64,000 nt of DNA. It comes from Arthrobacter globiformis. Lineage in GTDB: Bacteria > Actinomycetota > Actinomycetes > Actinomycetales > Micrococcaceae. The notes beneath the pieces are model-generated. The model was given only the letters and a program-made list of their open reading frames with translations, had not been told where the DNA came from and did not search any database. A program made the position numbers and the translations under genes. The DNA lies in contig NZ_JAUSZX010000001.1 in assembly GCF_030818015.1 (NCBI RefSeq), positions 868,001-932,000 of the forward strand. Direction: 5' to 3'. This document shows positions 34,921 to 43,791 of the stretch, piece after piece; the first letter of the stretch is position 1; each line of letters starts with the position of its first letter.

Positions 34921-35829
34921 CTAGGCCACGCCAAGTCTGCGGAGCCGTTGGCGGGCGGCGAGCTCGCTGGGGCTGGCCCTGCCCAGGGCCAAACGGACGA
35001 CGGCGAGGGTCGCCCTGGCGGCCGGCCTCACGGGCAGCGGCAGGGGACCCAGCCGGGCAGTATGCAGTCCGAGCAGCCGGCGGTATTCAGGCTCCAGACT
35101 CAGGACGGCGGCCTCGAACAGCACTCGGTAACCCGGCTTCAGCAGGGGATGAAGGGGCGGATCCCGGATGAAGGCGACTGTTTCGGCAACCCGGTTATCG
35201 CCGCGAAGAATCCCGGAAGCAAGCCATTTTCCGAGCTCCCGGTCGAGGGCGGCTTTGCTCTCCGGCGGGAACTCCACGCCCATGAGCCTGCCAGCCTGCG
35301 CCCATTCGCGCACATAGGCGTCCGGGCCGCCCGGAATGGTGCCGCCCCACAGCTCATGCGCGCGCAGAAACGAGTCCGTGAACGTGATGTGCACCCAGCG
35401 GAGAAGTTCAGGATCGTTGGCGGAGTACTCGATGACGGTGCCGCCGCCGTCGACGTACTTGCCGATAACGGACTCGTGCAGCCGGACCACCCTCGCGGTT
35501 GCCGCCTGGGCAACAGCTGTGGATCCGTAAGTGAGGGCGTGGATCCACGCCGTGGTCCGGGCCAGTCGGCCCAGCGTGTCCTCACGGAAATTTGAGTGGT
35601 CGTGGACACCGGCGAGGACGCCGGGGTGGAGGGTCTGCATCAGCAGGGCACGGATGCCGCCGATGATGGTGGGCATGCCGGCGTGGACGGCCCAGACCGC
35701 AGAGCCGGGGAGGAAGTACCCGGCGTCGTCTCCCTGGGCAAACTTCCGGACCCAGTCCGGCAGCGCATCCGGGCTGCCGGTCAGTGTGCGTTTCAGTTCC
35801 GCCTGCCATTTCCTCAGGAAAGTCCGCAT
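34921..35829 (-). CDS. DUF2236 / MpaB-type oxygenase family protein
   Basis: A 302-residue cytosolic protein of the MpaB/latex-clearing-protein related family (DUF2236), which in studied members binds b-type haem. Recognisable pieces are VWAVHAGMPTIIGGIRALLMQTLHPGVLAGVHDHSNFREDTLGRL, with conserved His, the central VVRLHESVIGKYVDGG, and WVHITFTDSFLRAHELWGG. Reaction unknown; an oxidoreductase is likely. It ends near the tRNA terminator and is divergent from the M23 peptidase gene. Confidence 0.85.
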   Translation of the reverse strand: MRTFLRKWQAELKRTLTGSPDALPDWVRKFAQGDDAGYFLPGSAVWAVHAGMPTIIGGIRALLMQTLHPGVLAGVHDHSNFREDTLGRLARTTAWIHALTYGSTAVAQAATARVVRLHESVIGKYVDGGGTVIEYSANDPELLRWVHITFTDSFLRAHELWGGTIPGGPDAYVREWAQAGRLMGVEFPPESKAALDRELGKWLASGILRGDNRVAETVAFIRDPPLHPLLKPGYRVLFEAAVLSLEPEYRRLLGLHTARLGPLPLPVRPAARATLAVVRLALGRASPSELAARQRLRRLGVA

Positions 35830-35989
35830 GTTTCATTCTCGCGCGTCGAGGCTGGCCGGTTAAGCCTATGGATGCATGCCACGTGACCCCCCCGTTTTAG
35901 GGGTTTCGCCGTGCTAGAGCCTGTGGCCACAATGGAGGACACGCTCGTCGAGACAGGAAGTCTGGCGGGTACTGATCCAGGAGAATTCT

Positions 35990-37621
35990 GTGGCAAATCA
36001 TGGGGGACCCGAGCATACACCGAGGGTGACCGGCCCTGGCCGGATCGCCTTGCGGAGCCTATCCGCGGCGGTGGTTGTCGGCTTCTCCGTCTTTGCCTTC
36101 GGGTTCCAGGGGCCCGCTGCCCCGATCCAGCAGCCCGTGGGTGCTGCCGTCCCAATTGCCCCTCCCTCGGGAGTTGTCGGGCCGGAACTCCTTGATCCCG
36201 ACACCACCCCGCCCGGGTACCCGATCAGCGGCTCCGGCATCGCCGCACCGGCGAAGGCTCCCACCGGACGCACCGTGTCGAATACCGCCGTCAAGGCAAT
36301 AAAGACGGGCACCGCCAAATCTCCCGGTGTGGCTTCCACCGCGCTGAAGCGGCCCGGGGCAGGCTTCCTCATGGCACCCCTGGAGGTGCTGACTCCCAGT
36401 TCCCCGTTCGGCCTGCGGCACAGCCCGATCACCGGCGAAGCTGGAGAGTTCCACTGGGGCCAGGACTTCTCCGCCGCCTGTGGCACCCGTGTCTACGCAG
36501 CCGACGCCGGCGTGGTGCGAGCCGCCGGATGGCACCCCTGGGGCGGCGGCAACAGGGTGGAAATTGACCACGGCAACGGCCTGATCACCACGTACAACCA
36601 CCTGCAGGGCATCGCCGTCGAAAAGGGCGACCAGGTGCGGGTAGGAGAGATCATCGCGGAGGTAGGCACCACTGGATCCTCCACCGGCTGCCACCTGCAC
36701 TTCGAGGTGATCAAGAACGGTCAGCACGAGGACCCGATGAAGTGGACCCTCCTGCCCATCCGGCAGACCGACGCACTGGCGCCCGCCGTCTTTACCAGCT
36801 TCGAAAGCGGTTCGGCCACCACCTCCGGGTGGGCCATCCCCAACATCCCAGGCAACAGCGGACCGGGCAACACGGATGACGGCCTGACGCCGGTCACCGC
36901 AGCCGCAGTGGCCAACCCGCGCAGCGGCCCGTCAACCTCCGTGGGAACCACCCTCGTTGCCAGCTCGTCGACCTCCGGTCCAACCTCGTCCGGTCCATCG
37001 ACCTCCCCCACGGCGGCAACTCCGACTGTTACGACAAGTACGACAAGCCCCACGCCAACGCCGCCGAAGCCTCCTGCGACGGCCAAACCCAAGCCGACGC
37101 CGACTCCCACACCGACGCCAACTCCCACACCGACGCCGACTCCTACCCCCACACCCACTCCGACGCAGACTCCCACCACGCCGCCGGCGGTCCCGGCTCC
37201 GGCTGATCCGACTCCCCCCGAGCCGGCGGTCCCGGCGGACCCCGTGCCCCCGGCACCCACCGAGCCGGTCGCACCCCCCGCGCCGATCACGCCTGCCCCG
37301 ACGGAAGTTGCCCCCATCGAGCCGGCGGTCCCGGCGGTCCCGGCGGACCCCGTGCCCCCGGCACCCACCGAGCCGGTCGCACCTCCCGCGCCGATCACGC
37401 CTGCCCCGACGGAAGTTGCCCCCATCGAGCCCGCTCCGGCACCTGTGCAGGATCCGGTCCCCACGCCGGCGGCCCCCGTAACCACGGTTCCGGCTGGGCC
37501 AGCACCGGCGCCAGTTCCCACGTCGGAACCGGCAGCCGTGACGTCGCCAAGTGCCGCGCCAACCGGGGATTCTGCCGCGGCAGAAGCCGTTCCGACGGCG
37601 GAGCCCACGGCGGCGCCGTAA
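35990..37621 (+). CDS. M23 family metallopeptidase with repetitive Pro/Thr tail
   Basis: Exported peptidoglycan endopeptidase candidate, 543 residues. One N-terminal hydrophobic segment (SAAVVVGFSVFAFGF) is a signal or anchor. The M23 (LytM) zinc site is intact: His155 and Asp159 in HWGQDF, and His235-Leu-His237 in CHLHFE. From about residue 350 the protein is a low-complexity tail: a (TP)n run near 370-390 and a 36-residue Pro/Ala/Val unit (VPPAPTEPVAPPAPITPAP type) present twice. The tail probably spans or binds the cell wall. The GTG at 35990 has AGGAGA 5 bases upstream. Confidence 0.9.
   Translation: MANHGGPEHTPRVTGPGRIALRSLSAAVVVGFSVFAFGFQGPAAPIQQPVGAAVPIAPPSGVVGPELLDPDTTPPGYPISGSGIAAPAKAPTGRTVSNTAVKAIKTGTAKSPGVASTALKRPGAGFLMAPLEVLTPSSPFGLRHSPITGEAGEFHWGQDFSAACGTRVYAADAGVVRAAGWHPWGGGNRVEIDHGNGLITTYNHLQGIAVEKGDQVRVGEIIAEVGTTGSSTGCHLHFEVIKNGQHEDPMKWTLLPIRQTDALAPAVFTSFESGSATTSGWAIPNIPGNSGPGNTDDGLTPVTAAAVANPRSGPSTSVGTTLVASSSTSGPTSSGPSTSPTAATPTVTTSTTSPTPTPPKPPATAKPKPTPTPTPTPTPTPTPTPTPTPTPTQTPTTPPAVPAPADPTPPEPAVPADPVPPAPTEPVAPPAPITPAPTEVAPIEPAVPAVPADPVPPAPTEPVAPPAPITPAPTEVAPIEPAPAPVQDPVPTPAAPVTTVPAGPAPAPVPTSEPAAVTSPSAAPTGDSAAAEAVPTAEPTAAP
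37231..37433 (+). repeat. 108-bp in-frame tandem duplication within the M23 gene
   Basis: The stretch starting at 37231 recurs at 37339 (offset 108 bases, 36 codons) with near identity over about 95 bases. It sits in the Pro-rich tail and keeps frame, as expected for slippage-driven length change of a wall-spanning region. Confidence 0.85.
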
Positions 37622-38231
37622 ATGGTGGCGGGCAGCCGACGTCGGGCTGTTCGCTTACCGGGGAAGCCAAATGGTGAGGAGGTCCAGGGAATGCAACAGA
37701 GGCCAATGCCGTTGTCATTAGTGACAGCTATGCACCCGGCGAGAGAGCACACTGTGACTTCCCTCCAAACGATTCCGCCGACACCCGACGGAACACGCCC
37801 GGGTTTCGGATGCCCCACGGGTGATGCAGGTCTGGCGGCGGATGCGTCCGCCGACGGCGGATGTGCGGGCTGTACCAGATTTGCTGGGTGGCTGGCCTGC
37901 CCAGCGCTGCAGCACGCCGTCGTCCGCGTTGCCAGCGGCCCCAGGCACGGTAAGCCGGGCACTTTCCGGAAGAGCATTCCGCCCGGAACTGCCCGGGGGA
38001 TTTCCCCCTTCATCTCTGCGGCGAAGCTGCCGGGCGCATAGCCCACTGTCCGTGAGGTACCTGCGGAATGCGGCAAATCAAACAATGCGCGGCAAAGAAA
38101 TGAAGCGGTCATCGGGTGATGACCGTGCGAGGAAACGAAAGCGAGGAAGGTAGCCCGAAAGCGGCGGCGGTGTTGTAATTTTTCAACATGCAAACTCCCG
38201 TTTCCCCATAGTTCGCTTTTTATCTGGTTGG
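37622..38231. other. 610-base gap between M23 peptidase and phosphoesterase
   Basis: No well-supported gene except the candidate at 37691-38041. From 38042 to 38231 the DNA is less GC-rich and holds a small inverted repeat (GGTCATC/GATGACC near 38110-38130) and TGTTG(N8)CAACA at 38171-38188, likely part of the promoter region of the phosphoesterase. Confidence 0.5.
37691..38041 (+). CDS. uncertain small ORF with very strong Shine-Dalgarno
   Basis: A 116-codon ORF preceded by GAGGAGGT 7 bases before the ATG, one of the best ribosome sites in the window. The predicted product has four Cys in a compact pattern (GCPTGD ... GGCAGC ... LACPAL), suggesting a metal site, and a basic C-terminus. Codon use is less GC3-biased than neighbours and includes rare AGA, AGG and TTA near the start, and no family is recognised. 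It could be a real orphan gene, a transferred gene, or a translated leader. No predicted function. Confidence 0.35.
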   Translation: MQQRPMPLSLVTAMHPAREHTVTSLQTIPPTPDGTRPGFGCPTGDAGLAADASADGGCAGCTRFAGWLACPALQHAVVRVASGPRHGKPGTFRKSIPPGTARGISPFISAAKLPGA

Positions 38232-39203
38232 ATGGAACGTACTGAGAGGGACACAGGAGGCGCCCGCTTCCTAACTACCGCGAAGGCAGCAATGGAGCTC
38301 ATCGAGGCCGAGCATCCCCGGCCACGCCATTTTCTACTCCACCTGAGTGACCCCCACCTGTTGGGAGGTCCGGACCCCCTATACGGCGCAGTTGACAGCG
38401 AAGCCCGCCTGATCCAGCTCTTCGACGAGGTTCAGGCCTCGGGCGCGCGCCCGGAAGCCGTAATATTCACCGGCGACCTGGCAGACAAAGGTGATCCCGA
38501 GGCGTACGCAAAGCTCCGCGCGATCGTGGAGCCCGCGTGCCGGGATCTCGGTGCCCAGGTCATCTGGGCCATGGGCAACCATGACAACCGCGCCAACTTC
38601 CGGGCCGGCCTGTTCGATCAGCCGGGCAACGACGATCCCGTCGACCACAGCTACTACGTCAACGGGCTGCGCGTCATCACCATGGATACGTCCGTGCCCG
38701 GCTACCACCACGGGGAACTCAGTGACAACCAGCTGGACTGGCTTGCCGGGCAGCTGGAGACCCCAGCGCCGGACGGCACCATCCTGGCCCTGCACCATCC
38801 GCCGGTTCCGTCGGTGCTGGACCTGTCCGTGCTGGTGGAGCTCCGCGACCAGGCGTCCCTGGCAGCCGTAGTCCGGAACTCGGATGTCCGTAGCATCCTC
38901 GCCGGGCACCTCCATTACTCCACGACGGCGAGCTTCGCCGGCATCCCCGTGTCTGTGGCCTCGGCGACGTGCTACACCCAGGACCTGAACGTTCCGGTGG
39001 GCGGCACGCGCGGCCGCGACGGCGGGCAGGCCTTCAACCTGGTGCACGTTTATGAGCACACGGTGGTGCATTCAGTAGTGCCGCTGGGCGCAACTCCGAC
39101 CGTGGGCGAGTATGTCAGCCCCGAGGAGACGGAACGCCGTCTGGCAGCAGCCGGAATCCGCATCCCCGAAGGGGCCAAACGCCCAATGCTCGCACGGAAG
39201 TAG
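38232..39203 (+). CDS. calcineurin-like metallophosphoesterase (CpdA-like)
   Basis: Cytosolic metallophosphoesterase of 323 residues, in the class of 3',5'-cyclic nucleotide phosphodiesterases. All five metal-binding motifs are present in order: SDPH near 38-41, GDLADKG near 79, GNHDN near 116, HHPP near 178 and GHLHYS near 218. A direct cAMP role is likely but not certain. The preceding promoter region is AT-richer than average. A shared terminator separates it from the converging Stealth gene. Confidence 0.87.
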   Translation: MERTERDTGGARFLTTAKAAMELIEAEHPRPRHFLLHLSDPHLLGGPDPLYGAVDSEARLIQLFDEVQASGARPEAVIFTGDLADKGDPEAYAKLRAIVEPACRDLGAQVIWAMGNHDNRANFRAGLFDQPGNDDPVDHSYYVNGLRVITMDTSVPGYHHGELSDNQLDWLAGQLETPAPDGTILALHHPPVPSVLDLSVLVELRDQASLAAVVRNSDVRSILAGHLHYSTTASFAGIPVSVASATCYTQDLNVPVGGTRGRDGGQAFNLVHVYEHTVVHSVVPLGATPTVGEYVSPEETERRLAAAGIRIPEGAKRPMLARK

Positions 39204-39219
39204 CGTCAGTACATACAAG

Positions 39220-39262
39220 AAAACCCCGCCGGATCTGAACTGGTCAGATCCGGCGGGGTTTT
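39220..39262. terminator. bidirectional terminator with A/T tails
   Basis: Perfect 19-bp stem (39220-39238 and 39244-39262), with AAAA on the left arm and TTTT on the right, so it works on both strands between the converging phosphoesterase and Stealth genes. Confidence 0.93.
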
Positions 39263-39276
39263 CTGCGATCTGGAGC

Positions 39277-40863
39277 CTACTTTTCCCAGGGCGCCTTGAT
39301 CGGGTAGTACTTCTCCAGGAAGTCCGTAACCAGCTCCGCACGTTCGTCGGCCGGAACCTCCGGGAAACTGCCGTCATTGAGGCAGAAGAAGTCCATGTTG
39401 CGCTTGGTCAGCAGCTTGGGCAGGTAGTTCAGTCCCGACCGGAGCGTGGTGTCCACGTAGCGCACCTTTGCTGCCGTCTGGGTTACGGCCCGGCCGGTCA
39501 GCAGCGCGTAGTAGTGGTAGAAGGAATTCGTGACGGAGATGTTGTCTGCGGCCCTGAATGTGCTGGCGGCAGTGTTCGCGAACTCCGCGGGGAACTCCTG
39601 CTCCATCTGGGCAACCAGGCTGCGCCGTAGCGGGGCCGCCGTGTGCTCCAGGTGGCGGGTGGTGATCCGGCCAAAGCGGTTCCAGAGCAGTTTCCGGTTG
39701 ACCCGGGCCGCGTTTTCGAAGCCGCTGCGTTCGGCGTCGTTGTCGCCGAGGCCGATGCGGGTCTCCGCCTCGATGAACTTGGTGATGCCACCCGGTGTGA
39801 AGAACATGTCCGGGCCGACAGGCCGCCCGAAGAACATGTCGTCATTGGAGTAGAGGAAGTGCTCGGAGAGGCCCTCGATGTGGTGCAGCTGGCACTCCAC
39901 GGCCTGGGAGTTGTGCGTGGGCAGCACCGACGGGTCGGCGAAGAACTCCTCGCTCCGGACAATGGTCACGGACGGGTGGTCGTTCAGCCATTCCGGCGCG
40001 GGGGAGTCCGTGGCGATGAAGATGCGGCGGACCCACGGTGCGAACATGTACACCGACCGGAGCGCGTATTTGAGCTCATTGATTTGCCGGTAGCGCGCCT
40101 CGTGGTCGTCGCCTTCGCCAAGGACGGCTCCCGCCATCCGGGCACGGCGGGCGGCGATGTACTCCGGGGAGGTGCCGTCCACCCAGGAGAAGACCATGTC
40201 GATATCAAAGCTGATGTCGCTTGCGTGGTCGGCGAACATGTTCTCGATGGTGGGCCACGTGTGGCCATAGCGCTCAACCGTTCCGCGGACGGCGTCGTGC
40301 GCCATCATGGTGCGGCGGGTCAGGGAGTTCTCGATCGGCAGGATTACTTCGTTGCCCAGGAAGCTCCACAGCTCCACCTGGACGCCCGCGGAGGCACCAA
40401 ATTCGAACCCGCCGTAGGGCTCAACCCGCGGGCGGTACAACCGGAAGATGCGTGCCTGCCGGTTGACGGAGAGTTCGCCGTCGGCCACGAGGACGGACGT
40501 CTTCTTCTTCGCGTCCACGGTCATAGAGTAGAAAGGCTCGTTCCGGCAGGCGTCCACAAGGGCGGACCGCAGTTTCTTGCGGTCCTTCCAGTCGAGGGCG
40601 ATCACCGGACGGTCGTTGTTGCCCCGGACCAGCAGGTAATCCAGCCCGGCCCCGTCCAGCACATTCCGCAGGAAGAGCAGGTCCTCAACCATGGCCTGGT
40701 AGGGCGTCCGTGTGTCGTTGATCAGCGCATACCGGCCTGACCGGCGAACGACGTCGGGGCGGTGCTTGAGGCGCGCCACAGCCGCCGGCGACGTTACTTC
40801 CGCGAGCGCGGGTACGTCCTCGGATGCCTGACCGCCGTAGTAGATGTCGTCCTGAACCGTCAC
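39277..40863 (-). CDS. Stealth family sugar-phosphate transferase
   Basis: Capsule or wall polysaccharide phosphotransferase of 528 residues, transferring hexose-1-phosphate units. The four Stealth conserved regions are visible: CR1 DIDMVFSWVDGTSPEY near 220, CR2 RSVYMFAPWVRRIFIATD ... FLYSNDDMFFGRP near 265-345, CR3 ITTRHLEHTAAPLRRSL near 400, and CR4 KRNMDFFCLNDG near the C-terminus. The N-terminal 200 residues are an extra region, partly similar in feel to nucleotidyltransferase folds. GTG start with GGGAG about 13 bases away. Probably monocistronic. Confidence 0.88.
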   Translation of the reverse strand: MTVQDDIYYGGQASEDVPALAEVTSPAAVARLKHRPDVVRRSGRYALINDTRTPYQAMVEDLLFLRNVLDGAGLDYLLVRGNNDRPVIALDWKDRKKLRSALVDACRNEPFYSMTVDAKKKTSVLVADGELSVNRQARIFRLYRPRVEPYGGFEFGASAGVQVELWSFLGNEVILPIENSLTRRTMMAHDAVRGTVERYGHTWPTIENMFADHASDISFDIDMVFSWVDGTSPEYIAARRARMAGAVLGEGDDHEARYRQINELKYALRSVYMFAPWVRRIFIATDSPAPEWLNDHPSVTIVRSEEFFADPSVLPTHNSQAVECQLHHIEGLSEHFLYSNDDMFFGRPVGPDMFFTPGGITKFIEAETRIGLGDNDAERSGFENAARVNRKLLWNRFGRITTRHLEHTAAPLRRSLVAQMEQEFPAEFANTAASTFRAADNISVTNSFYHYYALLTGRAVTQTAAKVRYVDTTLRSGLNYLPKLLTKRNMDFFCLNDGSFPEVPADERAELVTDFLEKYYPIKAPWEK

Positions 40864-41007
40864 GTCGGTAATGGTGTTTCTCCCAAGCTGCTAGGGGTGA
40901 AGTCTTACTTGCATGATAGTCCTGCCGATAAAACATGTCGGGCAGCGGGAGGGCGGTGGCCCGCCACTCTGTGCTCTGGCCCTTATCCCGCGGCCGCGGC
41001 AGCGGGC

Positions 41008-41937
41008 TCAGCCGAATAGCGCCTGACGCCAACTGGACAGGAACGCCGCCCCGGCGTCGTCGTGAATGACCGTTTCCGGCATACCCAGGTCGACGGCGGT
41101 GAGAACGTCGTAGGGCTTGGCCGGGACGCCGTCCGCAGGGCGGACGTCGACGTGTTTCACGGGGTGGTCGTTGTGGTGAAGCCAATCGGCCATGGCGTAG
41201 TCCGTGCGGGAATCGCCGACCGTCCGCCAGGCCTGCGGCGTGATTCCCTGGGCCGCCAGGAGCTCCACCGCGCGGCTTGCGCCGAGGTCCTTGCCCAGCC
41301 GGACCGACTCAATGTCCGTGGAAATGATGGTGGGGTCCACGCGGTAGTCAATCTCGTCGTCGGAGTTCGGTGCGTGGTGCTCCAGCCGTACCACGCCGAA
41401 ACCGTAGCGCTCCATGAGCTCCAGGGCCTCGGCATCAAACAGCTTCTGCTCGGCGAGGTACTCACTGCTGGGCACCTCGATATGCTGCTCCACCGACACC
41501 ATGGCGCGCTTGGTTTCATCGAAGAACATGTGGGACGCGTAATCCTCAGCCACCATGCGCCGGATATCGTCGCCGTAGGCCGCCGGCACGGCAAGCTCGT
41601 GGTCCACGTGGATGGGTCCGGGGCCGGCAGCCGTGTAGCTGAACCACACGGCGCCCTTTTCGCAGATGGCGTGGATCAGCGTTCCGCCGGGCATTCCGGC
41701 TGCGATCATGGGCGCCATGACCTGCTCGCGGATGAACGCATCCGAACGCCCGGTGTTGAATATGACCGGTATCCCGGCGTTCGCGAGGGCCACCAGATCG
41801 GCAATGATTTCCGGTTTCACATCCCTGGTCACCGGGCTGGCGACCGGGCCGTCGACGTCCAGGAGAAGGGCCAGGGCGGGTGCCGACGGCGTGTGGGCGC
41901 CGAACCCGGTGGCGGGGTTCGCTGAAGGAGCAGTCAT
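41008..41937 (-). CDS. HAD superfamily hydrolase
   Basis: Cytosolic phosphatase-like protein of 309 residues. Motif I LLLDVDGPV has the nucleophile Asp (near residue 27), though the usual DxDGT is DVDGP. Motif II is VIFNTGRSD and motif IV GDSRTDYAMADWL, typical of Cof-type HADs with a cap domain between (about 75-215). It probably acts on a sugar phosphate, in keeping with nearby glycan genes, but this is inference. It has its own promoter region of about 150 bases divergent from the gene at 42086. Confidence 0.83.
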   Translation of the reverse strand: MTAPSANPATGFGAHTPSAPALALLLDVDGPVASPVTRDVKPEIIADLVALANAGIPVIFNTGRSDAFIREQVMAPMIAAGMPGGTLIHAICEKGAVWFSYTAAGPGPIHVDHELAVPAAYGDDIRRMVAEDYASHMFFDETKRAMVSVEQHIEVPSSEYLAEQKLFDAEALELMERYGFGVVRLEHHAPNSDDEIDYRVDPTIISTDIESVRLGKDLGASRAVELLAAQGITPQAWRTVGDSRTDYAMADWLHHNDHPVKHVDVRPADGVPAKPYDVLTAVDLGMPETVIHDDAGAAFLSSWRQALFG

Positions 41938-42085
41938 GGCTCCATTCTGTCAGCCGGCACGGGCCGATCCGCCCAGACGGCGGGTAGAGGCCAGCATGTG
42001 ACACATAGTTACTGTTTGGCTACAACCTCCCGCGGCGCGCTGATTCCACATTCCCTAGAACCCGCCAGTTGCTTACGCTTGCAGG

Positions 42086-42385
42086 GTGATATTCAAAGCT
42101 GTGGGCGAGGGACGCCCTTACCCCGACCATGGTTTCAGTACCCCCAAAGACTGGGCGGCGCTTCCGCCCCGTCCCGTGCGGCTGGATGAACTTGTGACCA
42201 CCAAGCGGACCCTGGACCTTGAAGCGCTCCTTGCCGAGGACTCCACTTTCTTTGGCGACCTCTTTCCCCACGTGGTGCAGTACCAGGGCACTCTCTATCT
42301 GGAGGATGGCCTGCACCGGGCGGTAAGGACAGCACTCCACCAGCGCACCGCCATACATGCAAGGGTGCTTGTGATCGATGGCTAG
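42086..42385 (+). CDS. conserved actinobacterial hypothetical protein
   Basis: A 99-residue cytosolic protein recognised as widely conserved in actinobacteria, with the fixed N-terminus MIFKAVGEGRPYPDHG, then PPRPVRLDELVTTKRTLDLEALL, DLFPHVVQYQGTLYLEDGLHRAV. Function unknown; no toxin partner follows. The GTG at 42086 has no clear Shine-Dalgarno, and TACGCT at 42074-42079 is placed where a -10 for a leaderless mRNA would be. It overlaps the LytR_C gene by 8 bases. Confidence 0.75.
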   Translation: MIFKAVGEGRPYPDHGFSTPKDWAALPPRPVRLDELVTTKRTLDLEALLAEDSTFFGDLFPHVVQYQGTLYLEDGLHRAVRTALHQRTAIHARVLVIDG

Positions 42386-43052
42386 AAAACCCAAAGACCT
42401 GACCGTTCTCCACGGTCACCGCGTCATAACCGGCCCGGAGCTCAGGGCCACGTTCGTCGAAGACGACGAACACGGGGAGAACCCCGGCCGGCTGCGCCGC
42501 CGGATCCTGCACGGTGTGGTGCTCGTGCTGCTGCTGGGCCTCATTGTCGCAGGAGTCATGGGGGCGATGGGGGTGATGAGCGGGCAGATCAAGTTTCCGT
42601 CCGCCATCCAGGCCCAGGAGAACTCCTCCGTCTGCCCCGCCACAACCTTCGACTACACGCCGCCCGCCAAGGTGAAGGTGAACGTCCTCAACGCCACGAG
42701 CCGCAACGGCCTGGCCAAGGCGGCAGCTAATGAGTTCAAGGTCCGGAAGTTTGTTGTTGGCAACGTGGCCAACACGCAGACCGGATACCGCGGCGTGGCG
42801 GCGGTCGTCTCCGGTGCTGCCGGACAGTCGGCGGCCTTCACCGTCCAGCGGAATCTGCCGGGCTCCGATTACTTCCAGGACGGGCGCAAGGACGCCAGCG
42901 TGGACGTGATCCTGGCCAGCGACTACCGCGGCCTAATCAAGCCGCAGCTTGTTGACCAGACGCCGGGCCAGCTCAGCTGCCCGCGTGAGAGCCGGCGCGT
43001 CGCCGACGACTCGCAGTGGCCTGTCATGCCCACCCAGGGCGCCAAGCCCTGA
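42378..43052 (+). CDS. membrane-anchored LytR C-terminal (LytR_C) domain protein
   Basis: A 224-residue type II membrane protein: basic N-terminus, one membrane helix near 44-65 (ILHGVVLVLLLGLIVAGVMGAMG), and an outer LytR_C domain from about 95 (KVKVNVLNATSRNGLAKAAANEF ... VDVILASDYRGL). This domain accompanies LCP ligases that attach wall polymers; alone it probably interacts with wall assembly. Co-transcribed with the gene at 42086 and close to glycan-related genes. Confidence 0.85.
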   Translation: MARKPKDLTVLHGHRVITGPELRATFVEDDEHGENPGRLRRRILHGVVLVLLLGLIVAGVMGAMGVMSGQIKFPSAIQAQENSSVCPATTFDYTPPAKVKVNVLNATSRNGLAKAAANEFKVRKFVVGNVANTQTGYRGVAAVVSGAAGQSAAFTVQRNLPGSDYFQDGRKDASVDVILASDYRGLIKPQLVDQTPGQLSCPRESRRVADDSQWPVMPTQGAKP

Positions 43053-43071
43053 GGACTCGGCCGGCTGACCC

Positions 43072-43722
43072 TTAGCCGGCCGCAGCGGCCGGCGGCTGCA
43101 GGAGCAAGGGGCGGCCGCCGTCGTCGAACCTTGCCCCGGCGCCCAACTGGATGAAGCGGACTGTCCGGGAAATTCTTTCCTCCAGGTCTTCGGTGGCGTC
43201 GCCGCCGCGGGCGGCGCTCGAGGAGAGGGTGCCGTGGATCAGCTGCGCCTGCTGCAGGGGATCGGCCACCGGGAAGTAGCCCTGGTCCATGCCGTCGCGA
43301 AGAATGTCCTGCAGCATGTCGTTGAGCCCGCCCACGTGGTCCGCCAGCTTGGCGAACGATGCCGGCGAGAGGACTGAGCCCATGGCCGGACCCGGGGGCA
43401 GATGGCGGCGGCTGAGATCCTCCACCTGGGCACGCACGTACAGGGCCAGCTGGTCCACCGGATTGTCCAGCCGGGACAGCGACTCGCGCAGTCCCGTCAT
43501 GAACCGTTCCGTCTCCACGAGCGCGTAGGCGATCAGGAGCTCTTCGATGTCGGCGTAGTAGTTGTAGACAGCCGTACGGCCAATCCCTGCGTGCCGGGCG
43601 ACGTCCGTCATGGTGAGCCCGGGCAGGCCGTGGGAGAAGAGGAGCTCACCGAAGGCGTTCAGGATGCGGCGCTGGGTCTCGGCGCGTTGGGCAGCGTTGC
43701 TGGGGGCCGAGATCCGTGGCAT
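43072..43722 (-). CDS. TetR/AcrR family repressor
   Basis: Transcriptional repressor of 216 residues. The N-terminal HTH is clear: RRILNAFGELLFSHGLPGLTMTDVARHAGIGRTAVYNYYADIEELL. The C-terminal ligand domain (70-210) is unassigned. The DsbA-like gene lies just upstream on the same strand, 69 bases away; an imperfect palindrome with TetR-site features at 43766-43790 lies in that gap, so autoregulation is likely. It converges on the LytR_C gene. Confidence 0.85.
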   Translation of the reverse strand: MPRISAPSNAAQRAETQRRILNAFGELLFSHGLPGLTMTDVARHAGIGRTAVYNYYADIEELLIAYALVETERFMTGLRESLSRLDNPVDQLALYVRAQVEDLSRRHLPPGPAMGSVLSPASFAKLADHVGGLNDMLQDILRDGMDQGYFPVADPLQQAQLIHGTLSSSAARGGDATEDLEERISRTVRFIQLGAGARFDDGGRPLLLQPPAAAAG

Positions 43723-43765
43723 AGGGACACTTTACCGCGATCTGTCACCAAACCTCCGGTCCGGG

Positions 43766-43790
43766 TTTTTGTACACTCAGCTGTCCAAAA
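43766..43790. promoter_or_regulatory. candidate TetR operator
   Basis: Imperfect inverted repeat with arms TTTTTGTACA and CTGTCCAAAA around a 5-base centre, immediately before the TetR gene promoter. Such arms are typical of TetR-type operators. It may also mark the promoter of the regulator. Confidence 0.45.
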
Positions 43791-43791
43791 C

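Noticed and set aside
37090..37430. Regular repeats considered as a CRISPR array or minisatellite locus
   Set aside because: They are in-frame codon repeats of a protein tail with no unique spacers and no cas genes nearby.
36721..38193. 490-codon open frame on the minus strand across the M23 gene tail
   Set aside because: It is the antisense of the Pro/Thr repeat region; the Gly/Val repeat product is just the complement of TP repeats, with no ribosome site or domain.
39643..40740. 365-codon plus-strand frame within the Stealth gene
   Set aside because: Antisense of a gene with all four Stealth motifs; no independent start signal.
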